Origin: Streptomyces tsukubensis
Lineage (GTDB): Bacteria; Actinomycetota; Actinomycetes; Streptomycetales; Streptomycetaceae
Direction of reading: 5' to 3'
DNA length: 64,000 nucleotides
Assembly (NCBI RefSeq): GCF_003932715.1
Contig: NZ_CP020700.1
Location: 6,408,501-6,472,500, forward strand
In this document: in pieces, positions 25,225-34,920 of the stretch
How the letters are laid out: each line of letters opens with the position of its first letter
Position numbering within the stretch: the stretch's first letter is position 1
The notes under the pieces: generated by a model
The model's database searches: none
What the model was told of the DNA's origin: nothing
What the model saw: the letters and a program-made list of their open reading frames with translations, nothing else
Translations under genes and position numbers: made by a program

Positions 25225-25430
25225 CTACCGTCGCCGGAAGAAACCGAGGCGCGTGATCTCATGTACGAGGTCGGGCAGCTCGCGCACCACCTCCGCGCGG
25301 TGCTCTGACACGGTGCCCGCCACCACATGACGGACGATCCGCACGACTCCCCCCCCACGATGAACGCGATCACCATGAGGCCCAGGACGGCCAACAGCAT
25401 GACGATCAGCCAGACGGGAAGTTCCATCGA
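25225..25430 (-). pseudogene. Small membrane protein gene frameshifted in an 8-G run
   Basis: ATG 25430 starts MELPVWLIVMLLAVLGLMVI, a transmembrane segment. The frame then meets a run of eight G (minus strand; C-run 25350-25357) and leaves coding sense. Adding one G restores a sensible basic tail (VVRIVRHVVAGTVSEHR ... TRLGFFRRR) ending at the TAG at 25225-25227. The full protein would be about 69 residues. This may be a sequencing error, a true mutation, or phase-variable slippage. It is convergent with the 23301 gene, 10 nt apart. Confidence 0.6.
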
Positions 25431-26275
25431 CGTCTCCTCGACAACACGATCTGACCCGCGTTGTCGGAGCGGCTTCCCGCCATGAGGAACCAGCCGGGCT
25501 CTGAATCGGAATGATCCAGACCGGTTACGGCCAACCATCGGCAGGGTTGGCTCCTTACAACGTGTCCCGGCGTGGCCTCGAACCACATCCGCCGGCCGAC
25601 CCGACGTGACTTCGCGTCTACGCGGCCTCCGAGGCTATCGCAACGGGGAGACTCCTCGCGGACATCTTCGGACAGGCCGCGCACGGACGGGCGAGGCACG
25701 GGCATTGAGCCCTCTGAGAGCTGTCCCGTAGATCCGTAAGGGTTCCCTGCGGTCCGGGCGACCACTGGGCCGTAGCAACGCGGTAGTTCACCGCACTCTG
25801 CTGCAGAAGTTGATCCCCGCACATTGCAAATGCTCCTGCGAAGCCTGTCTTCCCATCCGCAGGATTTACTCCGCCAGGGGGGCGTTGGGCGATGTACTGA
25901 CGTGACGTGCGGAGATCCGCTCACGGCAGACAGGGAAAAGACCCCGATGACTGGAATTCAGCCCACGGCTATGTCAACGTACAACACCTCCTGATGAAAG
26001 ACCGACAAGCCATAGGTCTGACCAACGGCCTTCTGGTGACCTTTCAACATCTGGCGCTGATTCCGATCCCCCGGATCGGAAGGCGTGCTGAGTGGCGGAC
26101 TTATAGCCGACGATCGCCGGTTCACCAAACCGGTGATCGTCCGGACTCTTAATAGTGTTCGTCCGGACCTGCTTGGCGGTGGAGCCGCAACGAACGACAG
26201 GGCAGCACCGCACTGTGATCCGGGGTGCCGGGCTTGCCACTGCACAGCCCGCTCCGACCACTGAAGGACACCCCG
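25431..26275. other. Non-coding stretch upstream of the excisionase gene
   Basis: 845 bases with no supported gene; G+C drops below the local level near 25.9-26.2 kb. Two hairpins lie near its right end: arms 26061-26068/26074-26081 (8 bp perfect) and arms 26109-26122/26128-26141 (14 bp with one mismatch). The second is about 135 nt before the excisionase start and could be its operator or a terminator for upstream transcription. Confidence 0.5.
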
Positions 26276-26482
26276 ATGTCGCCCCGCTTGCTCTCCATCC
26301 CCTCCGTCGCCGCAGCCCTGGATGTCGACCGGCGTACCGTCTACCGCTTCATCGCCGCCGGTGAGCTGGACGTCGTCGACCTCCGCACAGGTCCGGGGCG
26401 CTCTCGCGTGCGTGTCCCCGCCACCAGTCTCGACGCGTTCATCTCCGGTCGGATGACCCCGACCACTCTTCCCGGCCGCTGA
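26276..26482 (+). CDS. xis: Excisionase-like HTH protein (MerR/Xis type)
   Basis: A 68-residue winged-helix protein of the excisionase-family DNA-binding group: LLSIPSVAAALDVDRRTVYRFIAAGELDVVDLRTG is the HTH, followed by a basic wing (RSRVRV) and the DAF terminal motif. ATG 26276 has GAAGGA eight bases upstream. It sits directly before the integrase, the usual xis-int order, and should steer recombination direction or control int. Confidence 0.88.
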   Translation: MSPRLLSIPSVAAALDVDRRTVYRFIAAGELDVVDLRTGPGRSRVRVPATSLDAFISGRMTPTTLPGR

Positions 26483-26544
26483 CTCCGGCACTCACCATCA
26501 CCCCACGATCAGGCAAGGAGTGGATTCCCTCGTACCTCCGTAAG

Positions 26545-27633
26545 TTGAAGTCCGGAAATTGGCAGTGCACGGTTCGGAACACCGCGGGTGACCGATTCAG
26601 TGAATCGTTTCCTCTGAAAGAGAAGGCCCGCTCCTGGGGCCTGGAGATGGAAGCCAAGCTCCGGCGCGGGGTCCTGCGCGACCCTCATATCGGGCGAATG
26701 AAGTTCGCCGAGTGGCACCAGAAGTGGTGGAACGCCCGAGTGGTGGAACCGCACACCCTGCGCGGCGACGCCTCCAGCATCAAAAATCACATCACGCCGT
26801 ACTGGGCCGACTGGGAAATGCGGGCCATCTCCCGCATCGACATCCAGGGCTGGATACGTGCCCTGATCGAGAAGGGCACCGGGGCTTCGGCGATCCAGCG
26901 TTCCTACAACCTCATGTCCTCCATCATGCGCGCGGCCGTCGACGACGACATCATCGCGGTCAGCCCCTGCCGCAGCATCGACCTGCCCACCATCGCCACC
27001 AAACCCCCGGAATGGTTCGCCCTCGACCAGGCCCAGAGCATCCTGGACGAACTCCCCGCCGCTTGGCGCACCATGTGCCTGCTCGGCTTCTACACCGGGC
27101 TCCGCTGGGGCGAACTCACCGGACTCCACCACCACCGCATCGACCGCCGCCGCTCCCGCCTCTTCGTCGTCGAGGTCAACACCAAGAGCGGCATCAAGGA
27201 ATACCCCAAGAGTTCCAAGAGTCGACGCGAAGTCCCCCTCCCGCCCCACGTCCTGGACGCCCTCGAACGGCACATCCACCGCCTCGAACGCGACGCCGTG
27301 ATTTTCACCACCATCACCAAGGGCCGCGCCGGCCGACTCCTCGACGACGGCAACTGGCGAACCCAGACCTGGTGGCCCGCAGTCGACAATGCCCGCTACT
27401 TCGACACCGACGGCGACCAGCACCCCGTACCGCACTACCCGCCCCACGCCATGCGCCACACCTGCGCCTCATGGCTCGTCCAACGAGGCGTCTCCCTCTA
27501 CGAAGTCCAGCACCTCCTCGGCCACGAAAGCTTCCAGACCACCCAGCGCTACGCCCACCTCCAGCCCGACGCCCACAAGACCGTTCTCGGGGCCTGGGAG
27601 CGGCTTGAGACCCCGCTCACCCTCGCCGCGTAG
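26545..27633 (+). CDS. int: Tyrosine site-specific integrase
   Basis: A phage-type integrase of about 362 residues: an N-terminal SAM-like core-binding domain (KFAEWHQKWWNARV, SIKNHITPYW) and a C-terminal catalytic domain with Arg in TGLRWGEL, the HAMRHTCAS box (His-x2-Arg), the LLGHESFQTTQRYAHL box with His and the nucleophilic Tyr. The only standard start is TTG 26545; AAGGAG at 26514-26519 better fits an in-frame ATT at 26524, giving seven more residues (PSYLRK). A strong terminator follows the stop. It should integrate the element next to the gene at 27897. Confidence 0.93.
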   Translation: MKSGNWQCTVRNTAGDRFSESFPLKEKARSWGLEMEAKLRRGVLRDPHIGRMKFAEWHQKWWNARVVEPHTLRGDASSIKNHITPYWADWEMRAISRIDIQGWIRALIEKGTGASAIQRSYNLMSSIMRAAVDDDIIAVSPCRSIDLPTIATKPPEWFALDQAQSILDELPAAWRTMCLLGFYTGLRWGELTGLHHHRIDRRRSRLFVVEVNTKSGIKEYPKSSKSRREVPLPPHVLDALERHIHRLERDAVIFTTITKGRAGRLLDDGNWRTQTWWPAVDNARYFDTDGDQHPVPHYPPHAMRHTCASWLVQRGVSLYEVQHLLGHESFQTTQRYAHLQPDAHKTVLGAWERLETPLTLAA

Positions 27634-27645
27634 AGCGCAGCACGT

Positions 27646-27692
27646 GAACCGGCCCCTTCCTCCCGTCCCGGACGGGAAGAAGGGGCCGGTTC
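27646..27692. terminator. Strong terminator hairpin after the integrase
   Basis: Arms of 23 nt (27646-27668 and 27670-27692) pair with one mismatch around a single-base loop, 13 nt after the int stop codon. This is among the strongest terminator-like structures in the window. Confidence 0.85.
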
Positions 27693-27736
27693 GCTGTCCG
27701 TCCAGCGCAACGGGGGTGCCCGCAGACGATGTATCC

Positions 27737-27841
27737 GAGCGTCAGCGTCAACACTCAGTAACGGAAATCCGCTGGTCAGAATGGCGCCAGACCAAGATCA
27801 ACGAGCGTCAAACGAGCGTCACGAGCGTCATTTCAGCGTCA
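27737..27841. repeat. Direct repeats CGAGCGTCA beside the integrase (arm/att sites)
   Basis: CGAGCGTCA occurs at 27736-27744, 27802-27810, 27813-27821 and 27822-27830, with related AGCGTCA copies at 27744-27750 and 27835-27841; the last three full copies are spaced 11 and 9 bp. An inverted CGCTCGT follows at about 27848. Clustered short repeats between int and the conserved gene fit arm-type integrase/excisionase sites; the crossover core was not identified. Confidence 0.6.
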
Positions 27842-27896
27842 AGATATCGCTCGTAACGCCCACAATGCACATAATGCGCATCGGTAAAACCGCAGG

Positions 27897-29246
27897 TCAG
27901 GAGCCCTTTGCCGCCGGTTCAAGGATCGCCACGCACTCCACGTGATGCGTCATCGGGAACAGGTCGAACGCCCGCAGCGTCCGCGTCCGGTAGCCCTCCT
28001 CGCGGAAGTACGCCAGATCGCGCGCGAGCGCCGCCGGGTCGCAGGCGACGTAGGCGATGCGGCGGGCCGCGAGGGACGCCAGGTGGCGGACCGTCTGCTT
28101 GCCCGCGCCCGCGCGCGGCGGGTCGAGGACGATCAGGTCCGTCTCCGTGATGCCGGTGCGAGGCAGGACCCGGTCCACACGGCCGTGTTCGATCCGGACC
28201 CGCGGCAGGTCGTCCAGGTTGTGGCGGGCGTCCTCCACGGCGCGCTTGGAGGATTCGACGCCCAGCACCGCGCCCTGCTCGCCGACGCGTTCGGCGATCG
28301 CGCCCGCGAAGAGGCCGACCCCGCAGTAGAGGTCCAGCGCCGTCTCGCCCTTGCGCGGCATCAGGCCCTGCATGACGGCCTTCACCAGGGTGTCCGCGGC
28401 CTGCGGATGGACCTGCCAGAAGCCGCCGTTGCCGACGCGGTACGTCCGGCCGTCGGCGCGCTCGCGGACGAAGGCGCGGCCGTGGACGCGGTGGACGCCG
28501 GCATCGTGTTCGTCGACCCGGAGTACGGACACCGGCCGGTCCAGCTCCACCAGCGGCAGCCGGGCGCCCGGACGCGGCGTGAGGACCACCTGGCGGTCGT
28601 GGGAGCCGGTCGCCGCGATCGCCTCCACGGAGGCCATTCCCGGCCACTCCCGCTTCTCCACGCCCAATTCGTCGACGCCGGGCGCCGCGATCATGCAGTG
28701 GTCGATCCGCTCGACCTCGTGGGAGCGGTGGCGGCGCAGTCCCGCACGGCCGTCGGTGTCGATCGCGTACTGGACCCGGGTACGCCAGGCGGGCACCTGT
28801 CCCGCCGGGAGCTTGTCGCCCTCCGCGGGCATCACCGTGCCGTCCCAGCCGGCTTCCTCCGGCGTCAGCCCCGCGAGCCGCTGCAACTGCTCGGCGATCA
28901 CCTCGCCCTTGAAACGCCGCTGCGCGCCCGGCTTCACATGCTGCCAGTCGCAGCCGCCGCACCGGCCGGGGCCGGAGAACGGGCACGGCGCCTCGACCCG
29001 GTCCTTGGCGGGTGCCAGGATCCGTACCGCGTCCGCCCGCAGGAAACGCGAGGTCTCGTCACCTTCTGTGATCTTCGCGATCACCTTCTCGCCGGGCAGC
29101 GAGTGCCGGACGAAGAGCACCCGGCCCTCGTCCGTGCGGGCGATGCAGTGGCCGCCGTGGGCGACGGGCCCGACCTCGACCTCGTACTCCTCACCCACCA
29201 GAGAGGGGGCGGAGACGGACGGGGTGTCGGACGTGTCGTGCGGCAT
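27897..29246 (-). CDS. TRAM-domain RNA (uracil-5-) methyltransferase, RumA/TrmA family
   Basis: A 449-residue class I RNA methyltransferase. Residues 15-75 form a TRAM RNA-binding domain (VEVGPVAHGGHCIAR ... LPGEKVIAKI). CPFSGPGRCGGCDW with a later Cys (DHCMI) is the [4Fe-4S] ligand set of RumA-like enzymes. SAM motif LDLYCGVGLFAGAIAE and the catalytic-Cys block YVACDPAALARDL are intact, with the conserved end MTHHVECVAIL. It probably makes 5-methyluridine in rRNA or tRNA. The element integrase lies just past its 3' end, and the protein end is intact. Confidence 0.9.
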   Translation of the reverse strand: MPHDTSDTPSVSAPSLVGEEYEVEVGPVAHGGHCIARTDEGRVLFVRHSLPGEKVIAKITEGDETSRFLRADAVRILAPAKDRVEAPCPFSGPGRCGGCDWQHVKPGAQRRFKGEVIAEQLQRLAGLTPEEAGWDGTVMPAEGDKLPAGQVPAWRTRVQYAIDTDGRAGLRRHRSHEVERIDHCMIAAPGVDELGVEKREWPGMASVEAIAATGSHDRQVVLTPRPGARLPLVELDRPVSVLRVDEHDAGVHRVHGRAFVRERADGRTYRVGNGGFWQVHPQAADTLVKAVMQGLMPRKGETALDLYCGVGLFAGAIAERVGEQGAVLGVESSKRAVEDARHNLDDLPRVRIEHGRVDRVLPRTGITETDLIVLDPPRAGAGKQTVRHLASLAARRIAYVACDPAALARDLAYFREEGYRTRTLRAFDLFPMTHHVECVAILEPAAKGS

Positions 29247-29433
29247 GCGGTTGGCTCCAGAGGTTTCACGCGCTTCACGGCGGGGCAGCCCACCAGTCTA
29301 CGCGGGCGGAGAGGCGTCGGCGCACCGCCGTCCGGCCGGTCCGCGGGGGAGCAGTGCGCCTTCCTCGGCCGGTCCGCCGCCAGCAGTGCCCCCGCCCCGC
29401 CGGTCCGCCGGGAACAGCGCCCCCGGCCCCGTA

Positions 29434-31473
29434 CTACTTGCGCGTGCCCGTCTCCCGGTCCACCGGCCCCCGCCGTACCGAACCCGGCGCGCTCCAGTCC
29501 TGCCGCTTGCGCGCCCGCTCCTTCGCCGCCTCCGACGACACGAGCTGGTACGGCACCGAGGTCACCATCACGCCCGGGGTGAACAGCAGCCGGCCCTTCA
29601 GCCGCAGCGCGCTCTGGTTGTGCAGCAGATGCTCGTACCAGTGCCCCACCACGTACTCCGGGATGATCACACTGACCACGTCCCGCGGGCTCTCCCGCCG
29701 CAGCCCCTTCACATATTCGATGACGGGCCGGGTGATCTCCCGGTACGGGGAGTCGAGGATCTTCAGCGGGACGTTGATGTTCCGCCGCTCCCACTCCTCG
29801 CGCAGCGCCTTGGTGTCCGGCGGGTCGACGTTGATGCTGAGTGCCTCCAGCTTGTCGACCCGCATCAGCTTGGCGTACGCCAGAGCCCGCAGCGTCGGCC
29901 GGTGCACCTTCGACACCAGCACGATGGCGTGCACCCGCGAGGGCCGCACACTGTCGTCGCTCGGCCCCTCGGCCGCCGCGATCTCCGCCGCCACCCGGTC
30001 GTAGTGCCGCCGGATCGCGCTCATCACCCCGTAGAAGAACACCATCCCCAGCAGCGCCACCCACGCCCCGTGCGTGAACTTGGTCGCCAGCACGACGACC
30101 AGCACCAGCCCCGTGAAGAACGCCCCGAAGGCGTTGATCGCCCGCGAGCGGATCATCCGGCGGCGGCGGGCCGGGTTCTTCTCCGTCTTCAGATGCCGGT
30201 TCCAGTGCCGGACCATGCCCGTCTGACTGAGGGTGAAGGAGACGAACACCCCGACGATGTAGAGCTGGATGAGCTTCGTCGAGTCCGCCCCGTACGCCCA
30301 CACCAGCAGTGCCGCCGCGCCCGCCAGCGCGACGATGCCGTTGGAGAAGGCGAGCCGGTCGCCGCGGGTGTGGAGCTGGCGCGGCAGATAGCGGTCCTGG
30401 GCCAGTATCGAACCGAGCAGCGGGAAGCCGTTGTACGCGGTGTTCGCGGCCAGGAAGAGCACCAGCGCGGTCGCCGCCGCCAGCAGGACGAAGAGGAACG
30501 TCCCGTCCCCGAAGACCGCGGCCGCGACCTGCGAGATCACCGGATTCTGCACATAGTCGCCGCCGACCGGGACCCCGTCGCGCAGCAGCTCGTGCGCCGG
30601 GTCCTCCGCCATCCGTACGTCGGAGGCCATCGCCAGTCCGATGATCCCGCAGAACATCGTCACGGCCAGCGCGCCCATCAGCGCCAGGGTCGTCGCCGCG
30701 TTCTTCGACTTCGGCTTGCGGAATGCGGGTACGCCATTGCTGATCGCCTCCACCCCGGTCAGTGCCGCACAACCGGAGGAGAACGCCCGGAGCAGCAGAA
30801 AGACCAGCGCGAATCCGGCGAGACCCGCCTCCTCGGCCTTCAGCTCCAGACCGGCGGTCGGTGCCTTCATCGTCTCGTCGAGTACGAGCCCCCGGTACGC
30901 GCCCCAGGCGATCATCCCGAACACCCCGACGACGAAGACATAGGTCGGGATCGCGAAGAGCTTCCCCGATTCCCGGACGCCGCGCAGATTCATCAACGTC
31001 AGCAGCACGATGATCGCGACCGCGCAGAGAACCTTGTTCTCCACGACGAACGGGATCGCCGAGCCGAGGTTCTCCACCCCGGACGAGATCGACACCGCCA
31101 CGGTCAGCACGTAGTCCACCAGCAGCGCGCTGGCGACGGTCAGACCGGCCTTGGGGCCCAGATTGGTGTTCGCGACCTCGTAGTCGCCGCCACCGCTCGG
31201 ATAGGCGTGCACGTTCTGCCGGTACGACGCGACCACCGTGAACATCAGCACCACGACCGCCGCCGCGATCCACGGGCTGTAGCTGTACGCCGACACACCC
31301 GCGATGGAGAGCACCAGCAGCACTTCGCCCGGTGCGTACGCCACGGAGGACAACGGGTCGGAGGCGAAGACGGGCAGCGCGATGCGTTTCGGGAGGAGCG
31401 TTTCTCCCAGGCGGTCGCTGCGCAGGGCCCTGCCGATGAGGATCCGTTTGGGCAGGTCGGTCAGTTTGGACAC
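29434..31473 (-). CDS. APC-superfamily permease, KimA-like (potassium uptake)
   Basis: A 679-residue membrane protein: about 12 transmembrane segments (residues 25-470) with APC features (FASDPLSSVAYAPGE, SGGGDYEVA, TGVEAISNGVPAFR), then a ~170-residue cytoplasmic domain resembling a universal-stress fold (RVHAIVLVSKVHRPTLRALAYA). This layout matches KimA-type K+ symporters, regulated in other bacteria by cyclic-di-AMP. The divergent neighbours are two TrkA/KtrA-like regulators, strengthening a potassium role. Amino-acid transport is the alternative. Confidence 0.8.
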   Translation of the reverse strand: MSKLTDLPKRILIGRALRSDRLGETLLPKRIALPVFASDPLSSVAYAPGEVLLVLSIAGVSAYSYSPWIAAAVVVLMFTVVASYRQNVHAYPSGGGDYEVANTNLGPKAGLTVASALLVDYVLTVAVSISSGVENLGSAIPFVVENKVLCAVAIIVLLTLMNLRGVRESGKLFAIPTYVFVVGVFGMIAWGAYRGLVLDETMKAPTAGLELKAEEAGLAGFALVFLLLRAFSSGCAALTGVEAISNGVPAFRKPKSKNAATTLALMGALAVTMFCGIIGLAMASDVRMAEDPAHELLRDGVPVGGDYVQNPVISQVAAAVFGDGTFLFVLLAAATALVLFLAANTAYNGFPLLGSILAQDRYLPRQLHTRGDRLAFSNGIVALAGAAALLVWAYGADSTKLIQLYIVGVFVSFTLSQTGMVRHWNRHLKTEKNPARRRRMIRSRAINAFGAFFTGLVLVVVLATKFTHGAWVALLGMVFFYGVMSAIRRHYDRVAAEIAAAEGPSDDSVRPSRVHAIVLVSKVHRPTLRALAYAKLMRVDKLEALSINVDPPDTKALREEWERRNINVPLKILDSPYREITRPVIEYVKGLRRESPRDVVSVIIPEYVVGHWYEHLLHNQSALRLKGRLLFTPGVMVTSVPYQLVSSEAAKERARKRQDWSAPGSVRRGPVDRETGTRK

Positions 31474-31727
31474 GGAGAGGATCGTAAGCGTTCGAATGAG
31501 CCGGACCCACCCGCCGCCCGGGGAGTGGGCCGGAATCTGTGCTTCCTGTGGCGCCGGGGGTCCCTTGGGGCACCGCGCGTGTGTAGCTTTGGCCGCGGTC
31601 TGAGACCCTTTAATCCCGGAGACCTTTAAGTCTCGGTAAAAACTGGAAGGGCACTCCGGGTGAATGTGCGGGAAAGCACATAAAGTCCAAAAAACGAGTA
31701 AAGAATATGGACGGTGGAAGGACGGTC
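31474..31727. promoter_or_regulatory. Divergent promoter region, permease / trkA
   Basis: 254 bases, A/T-rich for this genome (e.g. 31680-31705), between divergent potassium genes. It must hold both promoters. A short stem GAGAC/GTCTC lies at 31620-31635 and a GTGC/GCAC stem near 31667-31678. I looked for a ydaO-type c-di-AMP riboswitch before the permease and could not fit the consensus. Confidence 0.55.
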
Positions 31728-32396
31728 GTGCACATCGTCATCATGGGTTGTGGGCGAGTGGGAGCCGCTCTCGCGCAGACCCTGGAGCATCAGGGGCACA
31801 CGGTCGCCGTGATCGACCGAGATCCCACGGCCTTCCGCCGCCTGGGCTCCGGTTTCGGCGGCCGCCGGGTCACCGGTGTCGGGTTCGACCAGGACACCCT
31901 GCGCGAGGCGGGCATCGAGGAGGCCGGTGCGTTCGCCGCCGTCAGCAGCGGTGACAACTCCAACATCATCGCGGCCCGGGTCGCCCGCGAGATGTTCGGC
32001 ATCGAGAACGTCGCGGCCCGTATCTACGACCCCCGGCGCGCCGAGGTCTACCAGCGCCTGGGCATCCCGACGGTCGCCACCGTCCGCTGGACGGCCGACC
32101 AGATGCTGCGGCGGCTGCTGCCGTCCGGCGCCGAACCGCTGTGGCGCGATCCCAGCGGGGGAGTGCAGATGGCCGAGGTGCACACCTCGTCCGCGTGGAT
32201 CGGCCACAAGATCAGCCGGCTCCAGGACGAGACCGGGGTGCGCGTCGCGTTCCTCACCCGGCTGGGCGAGGCGGTCCTGCCGACCTCGCAGACCGTGCTG
32301 CAGGAGGGCGACCTCGTCCACGTGATGATGCGTACGGACGAGATCGAAAAGGTCGAGGCGGCCTTCGCCGAAGGCCCCGAGGAGGGCGGTCACTGA
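31728..32396 (+). CDS. trkA: TrkA-family potassium uptake regulatory protein (first copy)
   Basis: A 222-residue RCK protein: an N-terminal NAD-binding Rossmann fold (VHIVIMGCGRVGAALA) and a C-terminal TrkA_C domain (TSSAWIGHKISRLQDETGVRVAFLTR). GTG 31728 has GGAAGGA five bases upstream and matches the family N-terminus; the longer ATG 31707 start is less likely. Its TGA overlaps the ATG of the second copy (TGATG), so the two form a coupled pair, as in actinobacterial CeoB/CeoC. It binds nucleotide to gate a K+ transporter at the membrane. Confidence 0.92.
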   Translation: MHIVIMGCGRVGAALAQTLEHQGHTVAVIDRDPTAFRRLGSGFGGRRVTGVGFDQDTLREAGIEEAGAFAAVSSGDNSNIIAARVAREMFGIENVAARIYDPRRAEVYQRLGIPTVATVRWTADQMLRRLLPSGAEPLWRDPSGGVQMAEVHTSSAWIGHKISRLQDETGVRVAFLTRLGEAVLPTSQTVLQEGDLVHVMMRTDEIEKVEAAFAEGPEEGGH

Positions 32397-33064
32397 TGCG
32401 GGTCGCAATCGCCGGAGCCGGCGCAGTGGGCCGTTCCATCGCGGGTGAGCTGCTGGAGAACGGACACGAGGTGCTCCTCGTCGACAAGGCGCCGACCGCG
32501 ATCTCCGTGGAGCGGGTGCCGCAGGCGGAGTGGCTGCTGGCCGACGCCTGCGAGATCACCTCCCTCGACGAGGCGGCGCTCCAGCGGTGCAACGTCGTCA
32601 TCGCGGCCACCGGAGACGACAAGGTCAATCTGGTGGTGTCGCTGCTGGCGAAGACGGAGTACGCGGTTCCGCGGGTCGTCGCCCGGGTGAACAACCCCAA
32701 GAACGAGTGGCTCTTCAACGAATCCTGGGGCGTCGACGTCGCCGTCTCCACCCCGCGGCTGATGTCGGCCCTGGTGGAGGAGGCGGTGAGCGTCGGTGAC
32801 CTGGTCCGGCTGCTCCGCTTCAGCCACGGCGACGCCAACCTGGTCGAGCTGACGCTGCCGCCGGAGTCCGCGCTCGCGGGGACCAGGATCGGCGATGTCG
32901 CCTGGCCCGAGGACACCTCCCTCGTCACCATCATCCGCGGTTCACGGGTGCTGACCCCGAGCCCAGAGGAGACCCTGGAGGCGGGCGACGAACTCCTCTT
33001 CGTCGCCGCGCCCGCGCGCGAGGAGCAGTTGGAGGACCTGCTCTCCCCGCGCAACGAGATCTGA
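32396..33064 (+). CDS. trkA: TrkA-family potassium uptake regulatory protein (second copy)
   Basis: A 222-residue RCK protein paralogous to its upstream neighbour: MRVAIAGAGAVGRSIAGEL is the Rossmann motif, VNNPKNEWLF the middle block, and NLVELTLPPESALAGTRIGD the TrkA_C domain. Start ATG 32396 shares its A with the preceding stop. Unequal pairs of this kind usually form hetero-oligomers regulating one transporter; the KimA-like permease or a Trk/Ktr channel elsewhere are candidates. Confidence 0.92.
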   Translation: MRVAIAGAGAVGRSIAGELLENGHEVLLVDKAPTAISVERVPQAEWLLADACEITSLDEAALQRCNVVIAATGDDKVNLVVSLLAKTEYAVPRVVARVNNPKNEWLFNESWGVDVAVSTPRLMSALVEEAVSVGDLVRLLRFSHGDANLVELTLPPESALAGTRIGDVAWPEDTSLVTIIRGSRVLTPSPEETLEAGDELLFVAAPAREEQLEDLLSPRNEI

Positions 33065-33867
33065 CGTACGGGCGTACGGGCCGCGGGCGGGCGCGCGATC
33101 GGGGCCGGTCCCTGCGGGTGGGGCCCCGCCCGTCCGGGCTCCGAGGCGCCCGGGTTCGGCAGGGCCGGGGCCGTACTCCCGTAGGTCACGAGCCGGTGAT
33201 GCGGCTACGGCCACCGGTTGGTGCTCTGCGCTTCCGGTTGTCGGTACGGGGCCGGACCGCCCGGCGGCCCGTACGGTGCCCCGCCCCCGGCATCCGGCCG
33301 CCCGGGACCGGGCCCGAGGCGGCGCTGCCGGCGACACCACGGCGGACACCACGGCGGCGGGCCCCCGGCGGCACGGCCTCGGCCGAGGTGGCGGCCCACC
33401 CGGCCGCACGGAGAGCGCGGTCGGCCGACGGCAGCTCCCGGGCGGTGCGGCGCACGCTCTTTCCGGCGGTACGGAGTCGGGCCTTCCGGTGGTACGGAGT
33501 CGGGGGACCGCCTCCGGCACACCCGCCGCCCGGCGGCAGCCCCGGGCCGCCCCCGAGGCTCGGCCACCTTCCGGTTCCGGTCCCCGTTGACCGGACGTCG
33601 CCGGGCGGGGCCGCGGACGGTCATCGGCACCGCTGAGGGAGACCCGACCCCGGTGGCCCTTACCTTCCGCCGCCTCCCCTGCTTTTCCCGCCGCCGGCAC
33701 CCGGTCCTTCCCCGGAGAGGTTCCGCCGGCGCGTCCCAGGTGGCCCTGCCTTCCGCCGACGGCACCCGGCTCTCCCCCGGAGGGTTCCGCCGGCGCGTCC
33801 CCGACGGCACGGGCACCGGCGTCCCTGTCCTTCCCGCCGCCGACGGCACCCCGCCCTCCCCGGAGGG
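33065..33867. other. Non-coding, repeat-rich stretch between convergent genes
   Basis: 803 very G+C-rich bases with no supported gene; open frames here are Pro/Arg/Gly-rich shadows without ribosome sites or family resemblance. GGTACGGAGTCGGG occurs twice near 33470-33510, and three imperfect longer repeats lie at the right end. It separates the convergent trkA and ABC-ATPase genes and may be decayed coding DNA. Confidence 0.5.

Positions 33868-33877
<10 letters not shown>
33688..33877. repeat. Three imperfect ~65-75-bp repeats
   Basis: Units starting near 33689, 33751 and 33834 share a GCCGnCGGCACCC head and a CCCCGGAGnGGTT tail; the first two also share GGTTCCGCCGGCGCGTCC. The last unit runs into the 3' end of the ABC ATPase gene (stop 33868). 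Role unknown; possibly repeat expansion at an old gene end. Confidence 0.6.

Positions 33878-34916
<1,039 letters not shown>

Positions 34917-34920
<4 letters not shown>

Larger units (their letters stand above)
21129..27841. mobile_element. Putative integrated element (right end at integrase; left end not defined)
   Basis: This stretch holds an excisionase-like HTH gene, a tyrosine recombinase, arm-type direct repeats, large inverted repeats, gene remnants, and cargo of unknown function, and stops abruptly at the conserved gene at 27897. No relaxase, Rep or SpoIIIE-like transfer gene is seen, so it may be a genomic island or a decayed integrative element. The left boundary could be anywhere to the left, even outside the window; I found no duplicate of the sequence near 27.9 kb. 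Confidence 0.45.

Noticed and set aside
25406..25924. 172-codon minus-strand open frame upstream of the small membrane gene
   Set aside because: Low-quality composition, no ribosome site, overlaps the start of the better supported small membrane gene.
28351..31629. 1092-codon plus-strand open frame
   Set aside because: It lies opposite the RNA methyltransferase and KimA-like genes, which are convincing; the frame is a shadow of their codon bias.
31474..31727. Possible ydaO-type c-di-AMP riboswitch before the KimA-like gene
   Set aside because: I could not align the conserved core on the minus strand; only short stems are present.
33205..33849. Minus-strand frame of 214 codons in the 33.1-33.9 kb gap
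   Set aside because: Arg/Pro/Gly-rich, repeat-derived, no ribosome site and no family resemblance.
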